35,916 nucleotides of DNA. Origin: an uncultured Collinsella sp. Its GTDB lineage: Bacteria > Actinomycetota > Coriobacteriia > Coriobacteriales > Coriobacteriaceae. Positions 1-11,120 of this stretch are shown piece by piece. The position numbers were made by a program, and so were the translations under genes. The notes below the pieces were generated by a model. The model was given only the letters and a program-made list of their open reading frames with translations. It ran no database searches and had not been told where the DNA came from. Position 1 is the first letter of the stretch, and every line of letters begins with the position of its first letter. The DNA lies in contig URKU01000009.1 in NCBI GenBank assembly GCA_900548515.1, positions 1 to 35,916 on the forward strand, read 5' to 3'.

Positions 1-149
1 AGCTCATCGAGCATATCGACAACCGTCTCGAGCAGAGGACCAGCATCCCCAGAAATCCGCCCCGTATCAGCAGCAAGTCCCACAGCCTCATCAAACGAAA
101 GCAGCTCAAACGAGAACGGCACAGAATACGACCCAGAACGCTTAGCCAT
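1..149 (-). CDS. 5' part of an unidentified protein, cut by the window edge
   Basis: An ATG at 149-147 opens a frame that stays open to the window edge, about 49 codons. The start is supported by an AGGGGA ribosome-binding site about ten bases upstream. The visible N-terminus begins MAKRSGSYSVPF and continues with an acidic, probably helical stretch (SFDEAVGLAADTGR). I recognise no family motif. It lies downstream of valS on the same strand, separated by 278 bases and a nested palindrome, so it is probably a separate transcription unit. Function unknown. Confidence 0.6.
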   Translation of the reverse strand, partial: MAKRSGSYSVPFSFELLSFDEAVGLAADTGRISGDAGPLLETVVDMLDE

Positions 150-304
150 AACCCAAAGTCCCCTCAACATAAAAAGAGGCCCGAATCAACAACGAGCCCC
201 TTCCATTCAAAATATCAGCCAAACACCGCTTTGCAGCGAGAACAAGGCCACAACCAAGTGGCCCTAACCCACCAGTTACAAACAACCACGTAACCGCCAT
301 GGGA

Positions 305-412
305 GCGGTTTGGGGCTTTGCTCGATACAAGTTCCGCACGAGCCGAAGGCCACTTAATGTGGCCTTCGTGCGAGCAGGACTGTCCGCAGTAGCGAGCAAT
401 GCCCCAAACCGC
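305..412. repeat. Nested palindromic element A (variable outer arms, conserved core)
   Basis: Outer arms at 305-324 and 393-412 are inverted repeats matching at 19 of 20 positions. Inside lies a second perfect 10-bp hairpin: CGAAGGCCAC (344-353), loop TTAAT, GTGGCCTTCG (359-368), flanked by GCACGAG and GCGAGC. The same core occurs at 3186-3225 in opposite orientation with unrelated outer arms. It lies just downstream of valS and has no clear U-tract, so a simple terminator is not the obvious reading. The rest of 150-427 holds nothing I can call a gene. Confidence 0.85.
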
Positions 413-427
413 GTCCCCCAGTAACGC

Positions 428-3124
<2,697 letters not shown>

Positions 3125-3144
3125 ATATCTCTCCCTTGCCCGTC

Positions 3145-3259
3145 GGGGAGGAATGTAGGCCCGATTTTCGCTCGGTCAAGTCCTGGCTCGCACGAAGACC
3201 ACATTAAGTGGTCTTCGGCTCGTGCGGAATCTACGAAAATCGGGCCTACATTCCTCCCC
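3145..3259. repeat. Nested palindromic element B (same core as element A)
   Basis: Perfect 26-bp outer arms at 3145-3170 and 3234-3259 enclose a core hairpin: CGAAGACCAC (3193-3202), loop ATTAA, GTGGTCTTCG (3208-3217). Read on the minus strand the core and its flanks match element A over about 43 bases, with one base pair exchanged (A-T for G-C) on both sides of the stem. The outer arms are unrelated to those of element A. The element fills most of the valS leader region. Confidence 0.9.
3152..3179 (-). promoter_or_regulatory. Candidate valS promoter inside palindrome B
   Basis: On the minus strand TTGACC (3179-3174) and TACATT (3157-3152) are 16 bases apart, close to -35 and -10 consensus. 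The start point would fall about 20 bases before the valS ATG. The -10 lies in the proximal arm of element B, so folding of the palindrome and transcription start could interact. This is a pattern match only. Confidence 0.3.
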
Positions 3260-3349
3260 TTAGGTATCGATTACTTCAGTCTGAATTGACTTCGCTGAGG
3301 CTTAAACAAACACACAGAATAACACAGGTAGTTGGGGTTATTGCGTATC

Positions 3350-3389
3350 TATAAAATAGCCTCCGACCGCAAGTGGTCGGAGGCTATTT
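3350..3389 (-). terminator. Rho-independent terminator of clpX
   Basis: Perfect 15-bp stem (3375-3389 with 3354-3368) and a six-base loop, GC-rich in the middle with an A/U-rich base, followed on the minus strand by TTAT. It begins 21 bases after the clpX stop codon. The symmetric AAATAG/CTATTT base would let it act in both directions. Confidence 0.85.
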
Positions 3390-3410
3390 GCAAGCACGTT
3401 TTAGGCTGGT

Positions 3411-4817
3411 TTAGCCGTAGATGCGTTGGGGCTGCTCTTCGCCCTTTACGGAGGCTTCGGTCACGATGACCTTGGAAACACCTTCCTCGCTGGGGAGGTC
3501 GAACATCGTCTGCTGCAGCACGTCCTCGCAGATGGAGCGCAGGCCGCGGGCGCCGGTCTTGCGGGCGAGCGCCATGCGGGCGATCTCGTGCAGTGCGGCA
3601 TCCTCAAACTCAAGCTCAACGTCCTCGAGCTGGAACATCTTGCGGTACTGACGCACCACGGCGTTCTTGGGCTCGGTCAGGATCGACACCAGGTCGTCCT
3701 CGTCGAGTGCCTGCGTCTGTGTGACGACGGGCGTACGTCCCACAAACTCGGGGATCATGCCAAAGGCGTTAAGATCCTGCGGGAGCACCTGGCGCAGCAG
3801 GTCGTTCTCGTCGACCGAGGTGGGGCCGGCGATCTCGGAGTTAAAGCCCACGCCCTTGTTGCCCACGCGATCGGCGATGATCTTGTCCAGGCCAACAAAG
3901 GCACCGCCGCAGATAAACAGGATGTTGGTCGTGTCGATCTGCAGCAGTTCCTGCTGGGGATGCTTGCGGCCGCCGGTGGGCGGAACGCTTGCTACCGTGC
4001 CCTCAAGAATCTTAAGCAGCGCCTGCTGAACGCCCTCGCCCGAAACATCGCGGGTAATGGAGAGGTTCTCAGCCTTGCGGGCGATCTTGTCGATCTCATC
4101 CACGTAGATAATGCCGACCTGCGCGCGCTCGATATCGCCATCGGCGGCGTTGATGAGCTTGAGCAGGATGTTCTCCACATCCTCGCCCACGTAGCCGGCC
4201 TCGGTAAGCGCGGTAGCGTCGGCGATGGCAAACGGCACCTCGAGGATGCGCGCGAGCGTCTGGGCGAGCAGGGTCTTACCGGTACCGGTGGGACCGAGCA
4301 GCAAGATGTTGGACTTGGCGAGCTCTACCTCGTCCATATCGTCGTCGAACTGCGAGCCCATGTCGTCGTCAAAGGCAGACACCGCGGCGCCGCCCTCGAT
4401 CACGCGACGATAGTGGTTGTACACGGCCACCGACATGGCGCGCTTGGCGTCCTCCTGACCCATAACATAGGCCGAAAGCTCGTCATAGATTTCGTGCGGC
4501 GTCGGCACGTGCGTGATGACCTGACGGTCGTCCTCGAGCTCAAAACCCTCGGTCTCGGGGTCCACGGCGGGCTGGGATGCAGCCTGGCCGTGGTCGTTGA
4601 GGAAGCCCGGCAGCTTGCCGTTGCGGGCGGCGTCCATAAAGTCCGAAGCCAGCGACTCCTCAAGGATCTCGGAGCAGGCGGCGACGCACTCGTCACAGAT
4701 AAAGATGTTGGTCGGACCCTTAACAAGGCGACGAACCTGTCCCTGCTCTTTTCCGCAGAAGGAGCAGCGGATGGGGTTGCCGTTCTCGTCAAAGTTGTCC
4801 TGCATGTTACCTGCCAT
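3411..4817 (-). CDS. clpX: ClpX, ATP-binding unfoldase of the ClpXP protease
   Basis: AAA+ unfoldase of about 468 residues that recognises tagged substrates and feeds them to ClpP. The N-terminal zinc-binding domain is visible as CSFCGK followed by CDECVAAC. The AAA+ core has Walker A GPTGTGKT, Walker B IIYVDEIDK and the GYVGEDV pore loop. An acidic insertion (FDDDMGSQFDDDMDEVEL) precedes Walker A and is longer than in E. coli ClpX. I chose the ATG at 4817 because AAGGA lies eight bases before it; ATGs at 4826 (overlapping the clpP stop) and 4805 are alternatives. It follows clpP by one base, so the two are translated from one transcript. Confidence 0.96.
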   Translation of the reverse strand: MAGNMQDNFDENGNPIRCSFCGKEQGQVRRLVKGPTNIFICDECVAACSEILEESLASDFMDAARNGKLPGFLNDHGQAASQPAVDPETEGFELEDDRQVITHVPTPHEIYDELSAYVMGQEDAKRAMSVAVYNHYRRVIEGGAAVSAFDDDMGSQFDDDMDEVELAKSNILLLGPTGTGKTLLAQTLARILEVPFAIADATALTEAGYVGEDVENILLKLINAADGDIERAQVGIIYVDEIDKIARKAENLSITRDVSGEGVQQALLKILEGTVASVPPTGGRKHPQQELLQIDTTNILFICGGAFVGLDKIIADRVGNKGVGFNSEIAGPTSVDENDLLRQVLPQDLNAFGMIPEFVGRTPVVTQTQALDEDDLVSILTEPKNAVVRQYRKMFQLEDVELEFEDAALHEIARMALARKTGARGLRSICEDVLQQTMFDLPSEEGVSKVIVTEASVKGEEQPQRIYG

Positions 4818-4818
4818 C

Positions 4819-5439
4819 CTAGGCATCCTTCGCGGCGAGATCTCGCGAGGTGACGATACGGTCGATCAGGCCGTAGTCGAGGGCCTCGGCAGCGGTCAGG
4901 TAGTTGTCGCGCTCGGTATCGGCCTGGACCTTCTCGATAGGCTGGCCAGAGGCGTCGGACAGAATCTGGTTGAGCTCGCGGCGGGTCTTCTTGATCTCCT
5001 CGGCCACGATCTCAATCTCGGTCTGCTGGCCCTGGGCACCGCCGCTGGGCTGGTGAATCATGACCTTGGAGTGCGGCAGGCAGAAGCGCTTGCCCTTAGC
5101 GCCGGCCGAAAGCAGCACGGCGGCCATGGACGCGGCCATACCGACGCAGATGGTGGAAACCTGCGGCTTGATGAAGTTCATGGTGTCAAGAATCGCCAGG
5201 CCGGAGTAAACCTCGCCACCGGGCGAATTGATGTAGAGCGAGATATCCTTCTCGGCATCCTGGCTCTCAAGATGCAGCAGCTGGGCAACGACCAGGTTGG
5301 CGCTGACGGAGTTGATCTCCTCGCCCAAAAAGATGATGCGGTCGTTGAGCAGGCGCGAATAGATATCGTAGCTGCGCTCGCCGCGCGGCGTCTGCTCGAT
5401 AACGTATGGCACGAGGGCGGAATCGAACTTAGCGATCAT
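4819..5439 (-). CDS. clpP: ClpP, serine protease subunit of Clp
   Basis: Tetradecameric serine peptidase of about 206 residues, partner of ClpX. Catalytic Ser104 lies in GMAASMA and His129 in MIHQPSGG; the aspartate is in TERD near residue 178. Spacing from serine to histidine matches E. coli ClpP. INSPGG and FCLPHSKVMIHQP are family hallmarks. The start at 5439 uses GGAG with a six-base spacer; in-frame ATGs at 5445 and 5451 are possible. With this start only seven residues precede ALVPYVIEQ, so there is almost no propeptide. It lies between tig and clpX, the usual tig-clpP-clpX order. Confidence 0.96.
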   Translation of the reverse strand: MIAKFDSALVPYVIEQTPRGERSYDIYSRLLNDRIIFLGEEINSVSANLVVAQLLHLESQDAEKDISLYINSPGGEVYSGLAILDTMNFIKPQVSTICVGMAASMAAVLLSAGAKGKRFCLPHSKVMIHQPSGGAQGQQTEIEIVAEEIKKTRRELNQILSDASGQPIEKVQADTERDNYLTAAEALDYGLIDRIVTSRDLAAKDA

Positions 5440-5480
5440 ACGCATCTCCATTTCTCTCTTGCGGACCAAATTGGTTCTAG

Positions 5481-5526
5481 ATAAACGTACGGTGCCCGCA
5501 TGCTATGCATTGGCTGGCACCGTACG
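5481..5526 (-). terminator. Hairpin between tig and clpP (terminator or attenuator)
   Basis: Perfect 11-bp arms (CGTACGGTGCC at 5486-5496 and its complement at 5516-5526) with a 19-base loop, followed on the minus strand by TTTAT. It lies in the 163-base gap between tig and clpP. The weak U-run suggests partial termination, which would set the ratio of chaperone to protease, but a processing site is also possible. Confidence 0.5.
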
Positions 5527-5602
5527 AAGCAACCGGATAACCGGTGTATAACTTTACCCCATCACGGGCGCACCCATGCGCTCGCGGGCAAGGTGGCGAG
5601 AA

Positions 5603-6901
5603 TTACTCGGCGTCCTTGGCGGTCTCGTCGACCTCGGTCACCTTGGCGTTCTCGACCAGGTGGTCAACGGCCTTGGAGCGACGGATGGACTCGCGGACGG
5701 CAGGCATGCGGCCATCGGCGATGAACTCGGCCTTGGAAGCCTCGACGTCCTTGACGCCGGCCTTCTCGAACTCGGCGTTGATGTCATCCTCGGTGACCTC
5801 GATCTTGAGCTCGCGGGCGAGGGCGTCCAGAGCCAGGGACTCACGGGCAACGTCGTTGGCCTGCTTGTGCAGGTCGCCGATGAACTGCTCCATGGTCAGG
5901 CCGGAAGCGGGCAGCCAGGTGTCCAGGGTCATGCCGCGGGCAGCGAGGTTGGACAGGAAGTTCTGGCCAAGCTCCTCAAAGACGGACTGCTCGTAGTCGG
6001 CGTCCATCTCGTCGAGCTGCAGGCGCTCGGCGAGAGCGGAGACGCAACGGTTCTCCTTCTCGGCCGGGAGGCGGGAAGCCTTGTCCTGCTCGATCTCGAT
6101 CTTGATGGCGTCGCGCATAGCGTCGATGCTGTCGAAGCCAAAGTCGGACTTGACGAGCTCGTCGGTGAGCTCGGGGGTGTTGCGGACCTTGATGCCCTTG
6201 ACGGTGACCTCGACGGTGTGGGTCTCGGCCTCCTCGCCCTCCTCGACCTCGTCGGTCCAGGTGACGGTCTTGACGTCGTCAACGTTAGCGCCGATCAGGG
6301 CCTCGTTGAACTCCTTGGGGTTGCTGTCGCTACCGGCGATGAGCATGCGGCCCTCGGCGGCGAAGTTGTCGGCGTTCTCGACGGCCTTGAGGTCGACGGT
6401 CACATAGTCCTCGGCCTCGACGGCACGGCCCTCGACGTCCTCGAAGGTGGCACGGTAGTTGAGGAGCATCTCGACCTGGTTGTTGATCTCGGACTCGGTC
6501 ACCTCCGCAGGGGGCATCTCGATCTCGACGGCGTCGAAGGAGGAGAGCTCAGCGGCGGGACGCAGGGAGAACTCGACGGTGTAGGTGTAGTCCTCGTGAT
6601 CCTTGGCGAGGTCGAGGTCCTTGTAGTCACCGTTCTTGGTGGGGACGATGTCCAGCTCGTTGAGGACGGCGGGCTCGTTGGCGGCGATCAGGTCGTTGGT
6701 GGCCTGAGCGAGGGTAGCCTCGGCGCCAAGGGCGGAGTCGATGACCGGACGGGGAGCCTTACCGGCGCGGAAGCCCGGGAAGCGGTACTTCTTGGCGGTG
6801 TCCTTGTAGGCCTTCTTGATCGCGGCGTCGACGTCGGCGGCCGGGATGGTGACCGTAGCGGTGAGCTTGGCGTCCTTGACGTCAGAAGCGGTGATGTTCA
6901 A
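5603..6901 (-). CDS. tig: Trigger factor, ribosome-associated chaperone
   Basis: Peptidyl-prolyl isomerase and chaperone of about 432 residues that binds nascent chains at the ribosome exit. The ribosome-binding signature is FPGFRAGKAPRPVI near residue 45. An FKBP-type domain follows (EDYVTVDLKAV onward), then a long charged helical C-terminal arm. I prefer TTG at 6901 as start because AGGAGG lies six bases before it and the protein then begins MNITASDV; the ATG at 6916 lies upstream of that ribosome-binding site. It is encoded 91 bases downstream of tRNA-Leu and upstream of clpP and clpX, linking folding with proteolysis. Confidence 0.94.
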   Translation of the reverse strand: MNITASDVKDAKLTATVTIPAADVDAAIKKAYKDTAKKYRFPGFRAGKAPRPVIDSALGAEATLAQATNDLIAANEPAVLNELDIVPTKNGDYKDLDLAKDHEDYTYTVEFSLRPAAELSSFDAVEIEMPPAEVTESEINNQVEMLLNYRATFEDVEGRAVEAEDYVTVDLKAVENADNFAAEGRMLIAGSDSNPKEFNEALIGANVDDVKTVTWTDEVEEGEEAETHTVEVTVKGIKVRNTPELTDELVKSDFGFDSIDAMRDAIKIEIEQDKASRLPAEKENRCVSALAERLQLDEMDADYEQSVFEELGQNFLSNLAARGMTLDTWLPASGLTMEQFIGDLHKQANDVARESLALDALARELKIEVTEDDINAEFEKAGVKDVEASKAEFIADGRMPAVRESIRRSKAVDHLVENAKVTEVDETAKDAE

Positions 6902-6946
6902 CACGTTCCTCCTCATACTGCCCAGCTTATCTGAGGTGCTGGTACC

Positions 6947-6975
6947 TTTATGCAACAAAGTGTCGCGACGGCCAA
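6947..6975 (-). promoter_or_regulatory. Candidate tig promoter
   Basis: TTGGCC (6975-6970) and CATAAA (6952-6947) are 17 bases apart on the minus strand, between the tRNA 3' end and tig. Each matches consensus at four of six positions. Read-through from the tRNA promoter is an alternative. Confidence 0.28.
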
Positions 6976-6992
6976 GGCCGACGCAAGTGCGA

Positions 6993-7076
6993 TGGTGCGG
7001 GCGAAAGGACTCGAACCTTCACGGGAATCCCACCAGAACCTAAATCTGGCGCGTCTACCAATTCCGCCACGCCCGC
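6993..7076 (-). tRNA. tRNA-Leu (anticodon UAG)
   Basis: Class II tRNA of 84 bases with an encoded CCA end. The acceptor stem is GCGGGCG/CGCCCGC with discriminator A. The anticodon stem is CCAGA/TCTGG with loop TTTAGGT, placing anticodon TAG at 7042-7040. The T arm is GGTTCGAGTCC and the variable arm is long, as expected for leucine. An extended -10 (TGC-TATCAT) lies 20 bases upstream. Confidence 0.96.
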
Positions 7077-7095
7077 ATGAGCGCACAGACTAGGA

Positions 7096-7104
7096 ATGAT
7101 AGCA
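7096..7104 (-). promoter_or_regulatory. Candidate extended -10 promoter of tRNA-Leu
   Basis: On the minus strand TGCTATCAT ends at 7096, placing a start point near 7089 and a leader of about 13 bases before the tRNA. No convincing -35 is visible, as expected for an extended -10 promoter. Confidence 0.42.
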
Positions 7105-7175
7105 GATACGAACGACAAGCGCACGCACACGTTTTACAGGCTCACGACCTCACCACGAGTGCCCATCGGAGGGAA

Positions 7176-7285
7176 GGGTAGCTAATTTGGGACGGGGCTA
7201 TTTTAGCTACCCCGGCTGATAGCGCGAATGGTTGGCCAATTAACGGCTGGGGTAGCTAAAATGGCCCCGTCCCAAATTAGCTACC
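7176..7285. repeat. Long four-part inverted repeat (element C)
   Basis: Arms of 38 bases at 7176-7213 and 7248-7285 are inverted copies differing at one position, which is a G-T wobble when read on the plus strand. Each arm is itself bounded by GGGTAGCTAA and TTAGCTACCC, so this ten-base unit occurs four times in alternating orientation. The DNA can fold as one long hairpin or as two short ones. It lies just downstream of the molybdenum hydroxylase stop and has no U-tract. No gene is visible in 7105-7295. Confidence 0.85.
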
Positions 7286-7295
7286 CCCAGCTCGT

Positions 7296-10127
7296 CTACT
7301 CCCCTAGCAGCGCTTTCTCGGGCGTGATCGGCAGCGAGCGAACCTGATGGCCGGTGGCGTGCGCCACGGCCGAGGCAACGGCGGCGAGTGGCGTGTTGAT
7401 GACGACCTCGCCGATCGACTTGGCGCCAAACGGGCCCGTCGGCTCGTAGCTCGGCTCAAAGGCCACGCGAATGCTGCCGATATCCAGGCGCGTGGGCAGC
7501 TTGTAGCTCATAAAGTTGCCGGTGCGCAGGCGACCGCGGTCATCATGCTCGACGATCTCGTAGAGCGCGTGACCGATACCCTGGGCAATGCCGCCCTCGG
7601 CCTGGACGCGCGCGAGCGCCTCGTTGATCACGGTGCCGCAGTCCACAGCCGCCGCGTAGTCCACCACGGTCACCTTGCCGGTAGCCTTGTCGACCTCGAC
7701 CTCGGCAATGCCGGCCATAAACGGCGGAGGCGAAACGGGCAGGCAGGCAGAGGCATGCGAGGTCAGCGCGTCGCCGCCCGCGATGTTCTTGACGCACAGG
7801 TTGGCAAAGTCGCGCAGCGTAAGGTAACGGTTCTGCTCGCGCGCGGCACGCTCGTCGGACAGACGCACGTACTGGCCATCGAAGACCACGTCGGCGGCGT
7901 CCACGTCCCACATCTGGGCTGCCTTGGCGCAAATCTTCTCACGCAGCTCGGTCGCGGCGTTCTTGGCGGCAAGGCCCGTCACGTACGTACCCGAGCTCGC
8001 GTACGAGCCGGCATCGAACGGCGACACGTCGGTGTCCACGCCGCGTACCACGATCATTGAACTCTCCACGCCCAGCTCCTCGGCGGCAATCTGCGCCAGG
8101 ATCGTGTCGACGCCCATGCCGTTATCAGTGGCGCCGGTGCCGATGGTAATGAAGCCGTCCTCTTCCAGGCGCATGTCGATGCCGGCGATGTCCACGTTGG
8201 AGATGCCCGAGCCCTGCATGGTGAGCGCGCAGCCCAGGGCGCGCACGCGGTCGCCCAGGTCGACGGCCAGCGGCTTATCGCGCCAGCCGATCATGTCCAT
8301 CGCACGCAGCAGGCAGCGGTCGAGTGCGCAGGCGCTGAGCTTCTCGTTGTAGTACTGCGGCATGGTCTCGCCCTCGCGCACGATGTTCTTAAGGCGCAGG
8401 TCGGCGGGATCCATGTGCAGCATGTCAGCGAGCTCGTTGACGGCGCTCTCCACGGCAAACTGGCCCTGGGTGGCACCGTAGCCACGATACGCGCCGCCGC
8501 GGTTGGTATTGGTGTAGACGGCGTCCCAGCTAAAGCGGCTCGCCTTCACGTGGTTGTAGATGGGCAGGCTCTTGTGGCCCGAAAGGCCGATTGTCGTGGT
8601 GGCATGCTCGCCATACGCACCAGCGTTGGACAGCGTATGCAGGTCGATGGCCGTGATGGTGCCGTCGTTCATGGCGCCCAGCTTAACGGTCATCTGCATC
8701 TGATGGCGCGAGTTGCCCGCGGTGATGGTCTCCTCACGGGTGTAGCAGCAGTAACTCGGACGGCCGGTCTGCTGGGTCACAAACGCAACAAAGATCTCGC
8801 AGCAGCCCGTCTGCTTGGAGCCAAAGCCGCCGCCGATGCGCGGCTTAATGACCTGCACCTGCGACTGCGGAATGTCGAGCGACTGCGCGACCATGCGGCG
8901 CACGTGGAAGGGCACCTGCGTGGAGGTGGTCACCGAGATACGCCCGAACGCGTCGGTCGTCGCGAAGGCGCGGAAGGTTTCCATGGGCGCGGTCTGCGTG
9001 GCCTGGCTGGTGTAGGTACGCTCAAAGACGATGTCGCTCTGGGCGAATGCCTCGTCCAAGTCGCCAAAGTCGCTCGTACCGCTGCACACCAGGTTGCGCG
9101 GGACATCACCGCCCTGCGGGAACATAAAGGTCACGTCGCCCTCGGGGTGAACCACGATGTCGTTATCGAGTGCCTTGGTAAAGTCGAGCAGCGGCTCAAG
9201 CACCTCATAGTCGACCTTAATGAGTTTGAGCGCCTTGTCGGCAGCCTCCTCAGTCTCGGCGGCGACGATCGCCACCTCCTCGTTTTGGTAACGGACGAGG
9301 TTCTCGAGAATCAGGCGGTCGTAGGGACTCGGCTGCGGATAGCTCTGGCCGGCGATGGTAAAGCGGCGCTTGGGCACGTCCTCGTAGGTGTAGACGCCCA
9401 CGACGCCGGGCACCTTCAGCGCGCGCGACGTATCGATGGAGCGGATCTTGGCGCGGGCATAGGGGCTGCGCTTGAGTTTGACGATGAGCGCACCGGCGGG
9501 CACCATATCGCCCGTGTAGACGGGACGCCCCTCGAGCAGGGCCTTCGAGTCCTTCTTGGGCTGCTTGTGAGTGATCTGCTTATACGAGACGCCATCGCAG
9601 CTGGTGTTATTGACCGGCAGCTCGGGCATCTCAAAGCCCACCTGCACGCCAGACTCGTTGAGGAAGCGAACGATGGCGCGCAGCTGGCTCTCGTAGCCGC
9701 TGCAACGGCAGAGGTTACCGGCGAGCTGGCGCGAGAGCTCCTCGCGCGTGGCGACGAGGCTCGGGTCCTCCTTGGCAGCGCGGGCGAGCGCCAGCACGTT
9801 CATGATAAGGCCGGGGGCGCAAAAACCGCACTGCTCGGCGCCTTCGGCAGCCATCGCACGGGCGAGCGCCTCAGACTCGGCCTTGAGGCCCTCGAGCGTA
9901 GTGATGGAGCGACCCTCGACGCGCGCGGCGGGAACCGAGCAGCTCAGCACCGGGTCGCCGTCGAGCCACACCGTGCACAGGCCGCAGTTGGTGGTTTCGC
10001 AGGCACAGCGCACCGACGCGCAACCCTGCTCGCGCAAAAGCGCAAAGAGCATGGTGTCGGGGGCAATCTGGACCTTGACCTTGCGGCCGTTGAGCGTAAA
10101 GGAAAGATCGATGAGTTTGGCAGCCAT
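7296..10127 (-). CDS. Molybdenum hydroxylase, fused 2Fe-2S and molybdopterin subunits (xanthine dehydrogenase family)
   Basis: A 943-residue cytoplasmic oxidoreductase of the xanthine dehydrogenase family that hydroxylates an N-heterocycle or aldehyde; substrate unknown. Residues 1-160 form the small subunit: cysteines 43, 48, 51 and 63 bind the ferredoxin-type 2Fe-2S cluster, and 100, 103, 140 and 142 (QCGFCAPG, LCRCSGY) the second. The remainder is the large molybdenum domain with IGGGFGSKQ, RGYGATQGQ and a C-terminal GAKSIGE holding the expected active-site glutamate. Usually these are separate proteins, so this is a fusion. Its ATG overlaps the stop of the FAD gene by one base. A purine substrate is plausible. 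The cluster motif CETTNCGLC resembles clostridial hydroxylases, some of which use selenium, but nothing here proves that. Confidence 0.88.
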   Translation of the reverse strand: MAAKLIDLSFTLNGRKVKVQIAPDTMLFALLREQGCASVRCACETTNCGLCTVWLDGDPVLSCSVPAARVEGRSITTLEGLKAESEALARAMAAEGAEQCGFCAPGLIMNVLALARAAKEDPSLVATREELSRQLAGNLCRCSGYESQLRAIVRFLNESGVQVGFEMPELPVNNTSCDGVSYKQITHKQPKKDSKALLEGRPVYTGDMVPAGALIVKLKRSPYARAKIRSIDTSRALKVPGVVGVYTYEDVPKRRFTIAGQSYPQPSPYDRLILENLVRYQNEEVAIVAAETEEAADKALKLIKVDYEVLEPLLDFTKALDNDIVVHPEGDVTFMFPQGGDVPRNLVCSGTSDFGDLDEAFAQSDIVFERTYTSQATQTAPMETFRAFATTDAFGRISVTTSTQVPFHVRRMVAQSLDIPQSQVQVIKPRIGGGFGSKQTGCCEIFVAFVTQQTGRPSYCCYTREETITAGNSRHQMQMTVKLGAMNDGTITAIDLHTLSNAGAYGEHATTTIGLSGHKSLPIYNHVKASRFSWDAVYTNTNRGGAYRGYGATQGQFAVESAVNELADMLHMDPADLRLKNIVREGETMPQYYNEKLSACALDRCLLRAMDMIGWRDKPLAVDLGDRVRALGCALTMQGSGISNVDIAGIDMRLEEDGFITIGTGATDNGMGVDTILAQIAAEELGVESSMIVVRGVDTDVSPFDAGSYASSGTYVTGLAAKNAATELREKICAKAAQMWDVDAADVVFDGQYVRLSDERAAREQNRYLTLRDFANLCVKNIAGGDALTSHASACLPVSPPPFMAGIAEVEVDKATGKVTVVDYAAAVDCGTVINEALARVQAEGGIAQGIGHALYEIVEHDDRGRLRTGNFMSYKLPTRLDIGSIRVAFEPSYEPTGPFGAKSIGEVVINTPLAAVASAVAHATGHQVRSLPITPEKALLGE

Positions 10128-11041
10128 TAGCGCACCTCACTAGAATCGACGCCGGGCACGCGGCGGCAGGAATACTCGTCCGTGGCGAACTTAGGCACTT
10201 GCACGGTCTCGAGCTCGCGGGCAAGCGCGGCCGAAAGCTCGATGCCGGCGGCGCGACGCACAGCCTGGATGGCGAGCGGGGCCGAGATGCGGCGGCGGTA
10301 ATCGGCCGAGCCCCACAGGTTGGTGCCATAGCTCAGCGCGCGTACGGACGCGGCCAGGGCGCGTAGCTCGTCCTCGGAAGGCTGCTCGGCGGTAAGGCCG
10401 CATGCCTCACCCTGCAGCAGGGTCGCGCGCAGCGGGCGGGCGCCCACGGTGACATGCCAGCTGTTGTCCCACCAGGCGGCGGTGACGTTGAGCGAGGGGA
10501 AGTCGGTCGCGGCCTTGCGCACAGCCTCGTAGCTTGCACGATAGTCGTGCTTAACGACCACGATGTGCTCGATCAAGTCGCGCACGTAACCCATGTCGAC
10601 GAACTCGGCGAGCGGCACGCGGCCGGCGCCCGTCAGCTCAACATACGAATCGAGCGCCAAAAAGGCCGAGAGCACGTCCGAAAAACCAAAGCGGCCGTAG
10701 ATGCTGCCGCCCACCGTGGCGGCATTGCGCAGCTGCACGCCCACGATGTCGTGGACGGCGAACTCAAAGACATTGTTGACAAGCGCGTTGAGCCCAGCAT
10801 GACGCTCGAGCTGGCGCAGGGTGCACATGGCACCGATGCGAAACTCGGTCTCGGTCTCCTCGATCTGATCGAGTCCGCAGGCCGAAAGGTCAATCGCCGT
10901 CGCCACGCGACGCGAACCCAGGCGCATCCAGATGCCGCCGCCCACAATCTTGTTGTTGCGGTTCTTCTGTAAGAGCTCATAGGCTTCGGCCGCGTTTCCA
11001 ACACGGACGTAGGTACCGAACTTGAGCACGTTCTCCCCCAT
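10127..11041 (-). CDS. FAD-binding subunit of the molybdenum hydroxylase
   Basis: A 304-residue flavoprotein subunit of the CoxM/XdhB type, passing electrons from the 2Fe-2S clusters of its partner to NAD or another acceptor. KIVGGGIWMRLG near residue 31 is the first FAD-binding loop (GGTDL-like), and NAATVGGSIYGR near residue 106 the second. The C-terminal half fits the CO dehydrogenase flavoprotein C-terminal domain. The ATG at 11041 has only GAAGAG close by; a GTG at 11029 after GGGGGAG is an alternative start. It is the first gene of a two-gene operon, its TAA overlapping the next ATG. Confidence 0.88.
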   Translation of the reverse strand: MGENVLKFGTYVRVGNAAEAYELLQKNRNNKIVGGGIWMRLGSRRVATAIDLSACGLDQIEETETEFRIGAMCTLRQLERHAGLNALVNNVFEFAVHDIVGVQLRNAATVGGSIYGRFGFSDVLSAFLALDSYVELTGAGRVPLAEFVDMGYVRDLIEHIVVVKHDYRASYEAVRKAATDFPSLNVTAAWWDNSWHVTVGARPLRATLLQGEACGLTAEQPSEDELRALAASVRALSYGTNLWGSADYRRRISAPLAIQAVRRAAGIELSAALARELETVQVPKFATDEYSCRRVPGVDSSEVR

Positions 11042-11120
11042 CTCTTCACTTGTCCAGTACTTTTAAGTGTACCAAACGAGGGGCCGCACACCGTTTTAGG
11101 ACAAAATCCTCCCACCCATC

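Noticed and set aside
305..412. Element A as a simple valS terminator
   Set aside because: No U-tract follows on the minus strand and the core is shared with element B, which lies upstream of valS.
3125..3410. T-box riboswitch before valS
   Set aside because: Expected in principle for a synthetase, but I find no conserved T-box sequence or antiterminator; the region is taken up by palindrome B and the clpX terminator.
7296..10127. Second selenocysteine protein
   Set aside because: The frame is continuous without UGA; selenium, if used, would be a labile cofactor.
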